Shown here one piece after another: positions 1-4,586 of a DNA stretch of 5,817 nt. The position numbers were made by a program, and so were the translations under genes. The notes under the pieces were generated by a model. It saw only the letters and a list, made by a program, of their open reading frames with translations, had not been told where the DNA came from and made no database searches. The DNA lies in NCBI GenBank assembly GCA_947631805.1, contig CANRNA010000121.1:1-5817 (forward strand). The letters are read 5' to 3'. Source of the DNA: an uncultured Oscillospiraceae bacterium (lineage in GTDB: Bacteria > Bacillota > Clostridia > Oscillospirales > Oscillospiraceae). The first letter of the stretch is position 1, and each line of letters begins with the position of its first letter.

Positions 1-285
1 AGCGACCATCTGCTGGCGGAGGGCGAGGACATCGCCGCCATGAGCACCGATGTGGAGGCGGGGACCTTTATCCAGGCACAGACCCCCACGGGGAACGAGG
101 GACATCTGTCCGCCGACCTTCCGGAGGCGCTGCAGGACCTGGACGAGCTGCATATCCAGCTGAAGGTCAAGGGCTGCCCCGTGTACTACTACATGCAGCT
201 GGACGGCCGGGCCTACTCCATGTTCGAGCAGAGCCAGAGCCAGGAACAGCTCGTACCGTTTACCATAAAAAACAGCGTCGATTGA
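1..285 (+). CDS. C-terminal part of an unrecognised protein (5' end outside window)
   Basis: The reading frame is open from the first base and ends at TGA 283-285, so 94 residues of the C-terminus are visible. There is an internal Met at 40, but the frame continues upstream of it (SDHLLAEGEDIAA before the Met) and no Shine-Dalgarno site precedes it, so the true start probably lies outside the window. The visible part has no obvious membrane segment or signal. It is acidic in its first half, then has a likely beta-rich stretch (HIQLKVKG, PVYYYMQLDGRAYSMFE) and a Ser/Gln-rich segment (QSQSQEQ) near the end. I do not recognise the family and assign no function. The stop codon sits inside the first hairpin of the following intergenic region. 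Coding is likely because the frame is open, third positions favour G/C, and the end coincides with a hairpin. Confidence 0.7.
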   Translation, partial: SDHLLAEGEDIAAMSTDVEAGTFIQAQTPTGNEGHLSADLPEALQDLDELHIQLKVKGCPVYYYMQLDGRAYSMFEQSQSQEQLVPFTIKNSVD

Positions 286-306
286 AAGTCAAAGGCTTTC
301 AATCGA
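267..306 (-). terminator. Probable intrinsic terminator for the ackA-nim unit (minus strand)
   Basis: Positions 278-288 and 296-306 are perfect reverse complements (11 bp, TCGATTGAAAG / CTTTCAATCGA) around a 7-nt loop. Read on the minus strand, the stem is followed after about five or six bases by a run of six T (plus-strand A267-A272). This resembles a rho-independent terminator for transcripts arriving from ackA and the flavoprotein gene, although the gap between stem and T-run is longer than ideal. On the plus strand the same hairpin contains the stop codon of the upstream gene but has no T-run after it, so termination in that direction is less certain. Confidence 0.5.
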
Positions 307-310
307 GAGG

Positions 311-328
311 GCTGCGGCCCGCCGCAGC
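311..328. repeat. Inverted repeat / hairpin 2 of the intergenic cluster
   Basis: GCTGCGG at 311-317 pairs perfectly with CCGCAGC at 322-328 around a 4-nt loop (CCCG). It lies five bases after hairpin 1 and two bases before hairpin 3. No T-run follows on either strand, so it is not a classical terminator by itself. Confidence 0.6.
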
Positions 329-330
329 GC

Positions 331-363
331 GAAGCGTCCCCGTCCGGTCGGACGGGGACGTTC
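331..363. repeat. Strong GC-rich hairpin 3 of the intergenic cluster
   Basis: CGTCCCCGTCC at 335-345 pairs perfectly with GGACGGGGACG at 350-360 around a GGTC tetraloop (346-349). With G334 bulged, three more pairs form (331-333 with 361-363), giving about 14 pairs. This is the most stable structure in the region. It sits midway between two convergent genes and could block or end transcription from both sides, although no long T-run follows it. Confidence 0.65.
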
Positions 364-383
364 ACGTTTGCGGGCCGATAAGA

Positions 384-416
384 ATGATTTCCGAGGTACA
401 CGCCCCCGGAAATCAT
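384..416. repeat. Inverted repeat / hairpin 4 of the intergenic cluster
   Basis: ATGATTTCCG at 384-393 is perfectly complementary to CGGAAATCAT at 407-416, with a 13-nt loop (394-406) that can form two further G-C pairs after one mismatch. The arms are AT-rich, unlike those of hairpin 3, so the hairpins are not copies of one repeat unit. Confidence 0.6.
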
Positions 417-428
417 GAACTGACTTTA

Positions 429-448
429 TTTGCGCCTGCGGGCGCAAA
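429..448. repeat. Inverted repeat / hairpin 5 of the intergenic cluster
   Basis: TTTGCGCC at 429-436 pairs perfectly with GGCGCAAA at 441-448 around a TGCG tetraloop. It is the first hairpin met by a minus-strand transcript leaving the flavoprotein gene, about 30 bases after its stop codon. The run TTTATT at 425-430 lies on its plus-strand 5' side, and read on the minus strand the sequence after the stem is AT-rich (ATAAAGTCAG) rather than a T-run. Confidence 0.55.
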
Positions 449-479
449 CTCTGCGAGGCCCGCTATACTGTGGCCGGTA

Positions 480-956
480 CTACTGTAATAACCCTTTCGC
501 CTGCTTGCCGGTCAGGTGGTCGATGGCGATCTCAAAGCAGGCCACACGGGCCATGTCCTTTTCCACCTCCGCCCGGACCTTGTCCGGCACGGGGTTATAC
601 TTAAAGCCCAAGTCATAGACGGCCCTGGCCGCCTCGTCCCCCTCCAGGAGCCGGGCCCGGCCGAAGGCGACGACGCTTTTATAGTAGGTGGCGAACTGGT
701 CCGGGACCACCTCGTCCCGGTCGATGACGCAAAAGCACACCTTCCCGTCCCGGGCGATGGCGTCGAACTTGTGGCCCGCCTGGGCACAGTGGAAATATAT
801 CCGCCCGTCCCGGTAGACGTAGTTCAAGGGCACGGCGTAAGGGTAGCCGTCGTCCCCGTGGACGGCCAGAATGCCGGTCTGCCCCCGGCAGAGGATGTCC
901 TCCGCCTCGGCCTGGGAGAGCTGCTGGCGGCTGCGCCGCATGGGCCGAAAGCTCAT
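480..956 (-). CDS. NimA-type pyridoxamine 5'-phosphate oxidase-fold flavoprotein
   Basis: This 158-residue protein belongs to the split-barrel FMN-binding family related to pyridoxamine-phosphate oxidase and most resembles the NimA (5-nitroimidazole reductase) branch. Visible signatures are the N-terminal MRRSRQQLS with a helix ending at ILCRGQTG (about 6-28), the barrel strands GDDGYPYAVPLNYVY (34-48) and GRIYFHCAQAGHK (51-63), then KVCFCVIDRDEVVP and TYYKSVVAFGRARLLEG. Length is normal for the family. Proteins of this kind bind flavin, and some reduce nitroimidazoles, but most are housekeeping proteins with unknown substrates, so resistance should not be assumed. The ATG is separated by a single base from the ackA stop, and AGAGGG (962-967) lies five bases upstream, which suggests translational coupling. 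A second in-frame Met at residue 6 is a possible alternative start. Family assignment is firm; substrate is unknown. Confidence 0.9.
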   Translation of the reverse strand: MSFRPMRRSRQQLSQAEAEDILCRGQTGILAVHGDDGYPYAVPLNYVYRDGRIYFHCAQAGHKFDAIARDGKVCFCVIDRDEVVPDQFATYYKSVVAFGRARLLEGDEAARAVYDLGFKYNPVPDKVRAEVEKDMARVACFEIAIDHLTGKQAKGLLQ

Positions 957-957
957 C

Positions 958-2154
958 TCAGCCCTCTACCAGCGCCTTGGTGTCCCGGGCGATGACCAGC
1001 TCCTCGTTGGTGGGGATGACCATGACCTTGATCTTGCTGTCGGCGGTGGAGATGAAGGTCTCCTCCCCCCGCTTGGCGTTGCAGTTGGGGCAGATGCTCA
1101 CGCCCAGCCAGCCCAGGTACTGGCAGATGCCCGCCCGGCAGGCGCTGTCGTTCTCGCCCACGCCCGCGGTGAAGATGATGCCGTCCACGCCGTTCATGGC
1201 CGCGGCGTAAGCGCCGATGGTCTTGGCCACGGCGTACTGGAACATCTCCAGGGCCAGAGCGGCCCGGCCGTTGCCTTCGCCCGCGGCCTTGGTCAGGTCG
1301 CGGAAGTCGGAGCTGACGCCGGATACCCCCAGCACGCCGGACTTCTTGTTCAGCTCGTTGGTGACGGTCTTCAGGTCCTTGCCGGTGTTCTGGCACAGGT
1401 AGTCGGGGATGGATACGTCGATGTCGCCGCAGCGGGTGCCCATGGGCAGTCCCGCGATGGGAGTGAAGCCCATGGAGGTGTCCACGCTCTTGCCCCCGTC
1501 GATGGCGCAGATGGAGCTGCCGTTGCCCATGTGGCAGGAGATGAGCTTGAGCTCCCCGATGGGCCTGCCCATCATCTGGGCGGCCCGGGCGGACACGTAC
1601 CGGTGGCTGGTGCCGTGGAAGCCGTAGCGGCGGACCTTCAGGTCCGTGTAATACTCGTAGGGGATGGCGTACATATAGGCCTTGCCGGGCATGGTCTGGT
1701 GGAAGGCGGTGTCGAATACGGCCACCTGGGGCACGTCGCCCATCACGGCCTTGCAGGCGTTGATGCCGGTGATGTTGGCCGGGTTATGCAGGGGGGCCAG
1801 GGGGACGCACTCCTCGATGGCGGCCAGGACCGCGTCGTCGATGACCACGGACTGGGCGAACTTCTCGCCCCCGTGGACCACCCGGTGTCCCACCGCGCCT
1901 ATCTCGTCCATGCTGGCCACCACGCCGTATTCGGCGCTGGTCAGCTTGTCCAGCACCGCGGCGATGGCCTCGGTGTGGGTGGGCAGGGCCACGTCCTGGT
2001 CGAAAACGGGCTTGCCGTTCTGGGGCTGATGCTTCAAATGGCCGTCGATGCCGATGCGCTCGCACAGACCCTTGGCCAGAAGGGCCTCGCTGTCCATGTC
2101 CAGGAGCTGGTATTTCAGGGAGGAACTGCCGCAGTTGATGACAAGAATTTTCAT
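958..2154 (-). CDS. ackA: Acetate kinase
   Basis: The enzyme interconverts acetate + ATP and acetyl phosphate + ADP in the cytoplasm, normally the ATP-yielding last step of acetate fermentation. The 398-residue length is typical. All catalytic positions known from the Methanosarcina enzyme fall at the same numbers: N7 in INCGSSSLKY, R91 in HRVVHGG, H123 in PLHNPAN, D148 in FDTAFHQTMP, H180 in YGFHGTSH, R241 in MGTRCGD and E384 in NEE. The GVGENDS nucleotide-binding segment is also present. The usual TRSGDIDP is TRCGDIDV here, a mild variation. The start ATG (2152-2154) has AAAGG (2163-2167) eight bases upstream. No phosphotransacetylase gene is adjacent within the window. It is the first gene of a two-gene minus-strand unit with the downstream flavoprotein, and is divergent from tmcAL, whose enzyme consumes acetate. 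Confidence 0.98.
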   Translation of the reverse strand: MKILVINCGSSSLKYQLLDMDSEALLAKGLCERIGIDGHLKHQPQNGKPVFDQDVALPTHTEAIAAVLDKLTSAEYGVVASMDEIGAVGHRVVHGGEKFAQSVVIDDAVLAAIEECVPLAPLHNPANITGINACKAVMGDVPQVAVFDTAFHQTMPGKAYMYAIPYEYYTDLKVRRYGFHGTSHRYVSARAAQMMGRPIGELKLISCHMGNGSSICAIDGGKSVDTSMGFTPIAGLPMGTRCGDIDVSIPDYLCQNTGKDLKTVTNELNKKSGVLGVSGVSSDFRDLTKAAGEGNGRAALALEMFQYAVAKTIGAYAAAMNGVDGIIFTAGVGENDSACRAGICQYLGWLGVSICPNCNAKRGEETFISTADSKIKVMVIPTNEELVIARDTKALVEG

Positions 2155-2162
2155 GATAGCCG

Positions 2163-2167
2163 CCTTT
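2163..2167 (-). promoter_or_regulatory. Shine-Dalgarno site of ackA
   Basis: Minus-strand AAAGG (followed by CGG) lies eight bases before the ackA ATG and supports that start. Confidence 0.6.
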
Positions 2168-2171
2168 CGTC

Positions 2172-2199
2172 TTGTAAAAAAATGAAAATCGTGTAAAAT
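2172..2199 (+). promoter_or_regulatory. Candidate sigma-A promoter for the tmcAL-prfA-tsaC/coaE operon
   Basis: TTGTAA (2172-2177) and TAAAAT (2194-2199) are separated by 16 bases in an AT-rich island that contrasts with the GC-rich genes. A start near 2206 would give a leader of about 55 bases before the tmcAL ATG. This is a prediction from consensus only. The promoter lies within the predicted ackA leader, so each transcript would run across the other's promoter. Confidence 0.5.
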
Positions 2200-2220
2200 G
2201 ATACCGTAGACGCTGTCCTT

Positions 2221-2248
2221 ATTTTAACGCATTTTCACGAAAACGCAA
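2221..2248 (-). promoter_or_regulatory. Candidate sigma-A promoter for ackA
   Basis: On the minus strand TTGCGT (plus 2248-2243) and TAAAAT (plus 2226-2221) are spaced by 16 bases. Transcription would begin near 2214, giving an ackA leader of about 60 bases. The element overlaps an imperfect palindrome at 2229-2246 and faces the plus-strand promoter. Prediction by consensus only. Confidence 0.5.
2229..2246. promoter_or_regulatory. Imperfect palindrome, possible operator in the ackA promoter
   Basis: GC-A-TTTTC-AC-GAAAA-C-GC is an 18-bp palindrome with one mismatched pair (A2231/C2244) around a 2-base centre. It covers the spacer and part of the -35 of the predicted ackA promoter and the predicted tmcAL leader, a position from which a bound regulator could affect both directions. 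It does not fit the catabolite-responsive element consensus. Binding is inferred from symmetry alone. Confidence 0.3.
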
Positions 2249-2253
2249 GAGGA
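2247..2253 (+). promoter_or_regulatory. Shine-Dalgarno site of tmcAL
   Basis: AAGAGGA ends eight bases before the ATG at 2262, supporting this as the tmcAL start. Confidence 0.7.
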
Positions 2254-2261
2254 ACTGTGCG

Positions 2262-3464
2262 ATGAACGTTATCGGCGTGGTGGGGGAATTCAATCCCTTC
2301 CATTTGGGACATTACGAGCACTTTCAAAAGAGCCGGGCCCTTCTGGGCCAGGACGCGCCTATCCTGTGCGTGATGAGCGGGGACTTCGTCCAGCGGGGCG
2401 GTCCGGCCTGCTTCGACAAGCACGTCCGGGCCCGGATGGCCGTCCAGTCCGGGGCGGACCTGGTGCTGGAGCTGCCCCTGCCCTGGTGCACCGCCTCGGC
2501 GGAGCGGTTCGCCCTGGGGGCGGTGGGCCTGCTGGACGGGCTGGGGGTGGTGACGCACCTGTCCTTCGGCAGCGAGGCGGGCCAGCTGGCCCCCCTGACG
2601 GCCCTGGCCATCGCGGCGGCGGACCGGGACAATCTGGATATGATAAAGGCCCGCATGGCCGCGGACGGCATCCCCTTCCCGGCGGCGCGGGAGATGGTCC
2701 TGCGGGAGCAGGTGGGTCCGGAGGCCCGGCTCTTGCAGACGCCCAACAACATCCTGGCGGTGGAATACTTAAAGGCGCTCATCGCCCTGGACGCGGCCAT
2801 GGAGCCCGTGACCACCCGGCGCCGGGAGTCGGCCCACGACAAGCTCTCCGACGGGCGGATGCGCAGCGCTGCCCAGATCAGGGCCATGCTGGAGGCGGGG
2901 GAGGACGCCGCGCCCTTCATGCCCCCGGCGGCGGCAGCGGCGGCGGCGCGGGAGATGGCCGCCGGGCGGGGCCCCGTGACCATGGAGGGGCTGGAGCAGG
3001 GGCTCATGGCCCGGCTCCGGCTGCTGAGACAGGAGGACTTCCAGGCCCTGCCCGACGCCACGGAGGGGCTGGGCAACCGGCTGTATAAGGCCGTGAGGGA
3101 GGAAGGGACCGTGATGGGCGTGCTGGCGGCGGTGAAGACCAAGCGCTATCCCTTGAGCCGCCTGCGGCGGATGGTGATGTGCGCCGCCCTGGGCGTCCGG
3201 GCGGATATGGGCGGTAACAGACCGCCCTACGCCAGGGTGCTGGCCTCCACCGGCCGGGGGCGGGAGCTCCTGCGGCGGATGGACGGCAGGGCGGCCGTGC
3301 CCGTGGTGACGAAGCCCGCCTCTGCCAAGGACCTGCCCGAGCAAGCCCGAGAGATATTCACCCTCACCGCCGACGCCCGGGACCTTTACGTCCTGGGCCG
3401 GGAGGCGGCGGACAGCCGCCGGGGCGGCACGGACTGGCGGGCCAGCCCCGCCACGGAGCCGTGA
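2262..3464 (+). CDS. tmcAL: tRNA(Met) cytidine acetate ligase TmcAL (YlbM family)
   Basis: TmcAL activates acetate with ATP to acetyl-adenylate and transfers the acetyl group to C34 of elongator tRNA-Met, forming ac4C, which helps AUG/AUA discrimination. The N-terminal nucleotidyltransferase fold shows VVGEFNPFHLGHYEHF with the nucleotide-binding HxGH (H14-H17). It is followed by VMSGDFVQRG (37-46), DKHVRARMA (52-60), GADLVLELP (64-72), SAERFALGAV (79-88) and LSFGSEAG (100-107). QTPNNILAVEY (nt about 2737-2768) is the family's tRNA/nucleotide-site signature. Length (400) is close to the roughly 415 of the Bacillus protein. An alanine run (A223-A229) and a short Arg/Gly-rich tail look like GC-driven low-complexity additions. 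A good AAGAGGA site sits 8 bases before the ATG. It is divergent from ackA and first of a plus-strand operon; the gap to prfA is 33 bases. Confidence 0.95.
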   Translation: MNVIGVVGEFNPFHLGHYEHFQKSRALLGQDAPILCVMSGDFVQRGGPACFDKHVRARMAVQSGADLVLELPLPWCTASAERFALGAVGLLDGLGVVTHLSFGSEAGQLAPLTALAIAAADRDNLDMIKARMAADGIPFPAAREMVLREQVGPEARLLQTPNNILAVEYLKALIALDAAMEPVTTRRRESAHDKLSDGRMRSAAQIRAMLEAGEDAAPFMPPAAAAAAAREMAAGRGPVTMEGLEQGLMARLRLLRQEDFQALPDATEGLGNRLYKAVREEGTVMGVLAAVKTKRYPLSRLRRMVMCAALGVRADMGGNRPPYARVLASTGRGRELLRRMDGRAAVPVVTKPASAKDLPEQAREIFTLTADARDLYVLGREAADSRRGGTDWRASPATEP

Positions 3465-3474
3465 CGGGAGAGAA

Positions 3475-3484
3475 CACAGCTGTG
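3475..3484. repeat. Small perfect palindrome in the tmcAL-prfA gap
   Basis: CACAGCTGTG is a 10-bp perfect palindrome eleven bases after the tmcAL stop and just before the prfA ribosome-binding site. There is no T-run, so it is unlikely to be a terminator. It could be chance. Confidence 0.3.
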
Positions 3485-3488
3485 ATAC

Positions 3489-3492
3489 GGAG
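3489..3492 (+). promoter_or_regulatory. Shine-Dalgarno site of prfA
   Basis: GGAG five bases before the ATG at 3498. It is weaker and more tightly spaced than the sites of the neighbouring genes. Confidence 0.5.
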
Positions 3493-3497
3493 CTGCT

Positions 3498-4586
3498 ATG
3501 GATGAAAAACTGACCCAAATCGAAGACCGGTACGAAAAGCTCTCCGCCCGGATGGAGGACCCGGATACCTACGGGGACCCGGGCGCCTACGCCGCCCTGG
3601 CCAAGGAGCGGCGGGAGCTGGAACCGGTGGTGGACGCCTGGCGGGAGCTGAAGCGCCTGCGGGCTGCCGCCGCCGAGGCGGAGGCGCTGCTGGAGGGGGA
3701 GACGGACCCGGACATGCGGGACCTAGCCAGGGAGGAGCTGGACGGGGCGAGGGCGGCCATGCCGGGGGCGGAGCTTGCCCTGAAGACCCTGCTGCTGCCC
3801 CGGGACCCCAACGACGGGAAGAACGTCATCGTGGAGATACGGGCCGGGGTGGGGGGCGAGGAATCCGCCCTGTTCGCCGCCAGCCTCTACAGGATGTACG
3901 CCATGTACGCCGAGCGGCGGGGCTGGAAGACCAGCATCGCCAATCTGAACGAGACGGACCTGGGGGGCATAAAGGAGATAAGCTTCATCCTGGAGGGGGA
4001 GGGGGCCTATTCCCGGCTGAAGTTCGAGAGCGGCGTCCACCGGGTCCAGCGGGTGCCGGAGACGGAGACCCAGGGCCGGGTCCACACCTCCACCGCCACG
4101 GTGGCGGTGCTGCCGGAGCTGGACGAGATGGAATTCCAGCTGGACATGAACGAGCTGCGCATCGACGTGTTCCGCTCCTCCGGGGCGGGGGGCCAGAAGG
4201 TGAACAAGACCTCCAGCGCCATCCGGGTGACCCATATCCCCACCGGCACGGTGGTGGAGTGCCAGGACGAGCGGAGCCAGTACAAGAACAAGGCCCGGGC
4301 CCTGGCCATCCTGGCCTCCCGGCTGGCGGAGGCGGAGCGGGAGCGGCAGGCGGCCAGCCGGGCCGACGAGCGGCGCAGCCAGGTGGGCACCGGCATGCGC
4401 AATGAGCGCATCCGCACCTATAATTTTCCCCAGGGGCGGGTCACCGACCACCGCATCGGCCTGACCCTGTATAAGATAGACGCGGTCATGGACGGGGACT
4501 TAGACGAGCTCATCGACGCGCTCATCACCGCCGACCAGGCGGAGCGGCTGCGGGAGGAGAGGACAGCCCCGGAGGAGGACGCATGA
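3498..4586 (+). CDS. prfA: Peptide chain release factor 1 (RF1)
   Basis: RF1 recognises UAA and UAG in the ribosomal A site and triggers peptidyl-tRNA hydrolysis. Its 362 residues compare with about 356-360 in Bacillus and E. coli. The N-terminal helical domain is rich in Ala/Glu/Arg (about 1-100) and is followed by the family segment VIVEIRAGVGGEESALFA. The codon-reading tripeptide is P187-E188-T189 in HRVQRVPETETQGRVHTS. This is the PxT type of RF1, not the SPF type of RF2. The catalytic GGQ is at 231-233 in RSSGAGGQKVNKT, followed by GTVVECQDERSQYKNK. All key elements are intact. It lies 33 bases after tmcAL and overlaps the next gene by 4 bases (ATGA). The methyltransferase PrmC, which modifies the GGQ glutamine and is often encoded next to prfA, is not encoded within the window. 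Confidence 0.98.
   Translation: MDEKLTQIEDRYEKLSARMEDPDTYGDPGAYAALAKERRELEPVVDAWRELKRLRAAAAEAEALLEGETDPDMRDLAREELDGARAAMPGAELALKTLLLPRDPNDGKNVIVEIRAGVGGEESALFAASLYRMYAMYAERRGWKTSIANLNETDLGGIKEISFILEGEGAYSRLKFESGVHRVQRVPETETQGRVHTSTATVAVLPELDEMEFQLDMNELRIDVFRSSGAGGQKVNKTSSAIRVTHIPTGTVVECQDERSQYKNKARALAILASRLAEAERERQAASRADERRSQVGTGMRNERIRTYNFPQGRVTDHRIGLTLYKIDAVMDGDLDELIDALITADQAERLREERTAPEEDA
4571..4578 (+). promoter_or_regulatory. Strong Shine-Dalgarno site inside the end of prfA
   Basis: GGAGGAGG encodes part of the RF1 C-terminus and sits ahead of two consecutive ATG codons (4583 and 4586). The first GGAGG is 7 bases from ATG 4583 and the second is 7 bases from ATG 4586, so either start is well served. 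The first makes a 4-base ATGA overlap with the prfA stop, the second a 1-base TGATG overlap. Both imply translational coupling, and the products differ by one Met. Confidence 0.75.

Noticed and set aside
278..463. CRISPR array or tandem repeat reading of the hairpin cluster
   Set aside because: The five inverted repeats differ in sequence, length and spacing, so there is no repeated unit and no regular spacer.
282..488. Small plus-strand open frame through the hairpin cluster, with a second at 430-618
   Set aside because: No ribosome-binding site, the sequence is dominated by inverted repeats, and it runs into the antisense of the flavoprotein gene. The translation resembles nothing known to me.
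480..956. Calling the flavoprotein a nitroimidazole resistance gene (nim)
   Set aside because: The family match is good, but most members are chromosomal proteins of unknown substrate. Sequence alone does not support a resistance phenotype.
516..995. Plus-strand open frame (159 codons) opposite the flavoprotein gene
   Set aside because: Antisense to a conserved split-barrel flavoprotein with a convincing start and ribosome site. The Val/Gly/His-rich translation has no domain.
871..2196. Long plus-strand open frame (441 codons) opposite ackA
   Set aside because: It is antisense to a fully conserved acetate kinase with all catalytic residues. Its translation is Gly/Ala/Val/His-rich with no recognisable domain, and it arises from G/C-biased codons of the real gene.
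2182..2199. Possible catabolite-responsive element (TGAAAATCGTG...) upstream of ackA
   Set aside because: The spacing around the central CG does not fit the TGWNANCGNTNWCA consensus, since one extra base is present and the right half does not match.
2324..3142. Minus-strand open frame (272 codons) opposite tmcAL
   Set aside because: Ser/Ala/Arg-rich shadow with no motif, while the plus strand encodes a clear TmcAL.
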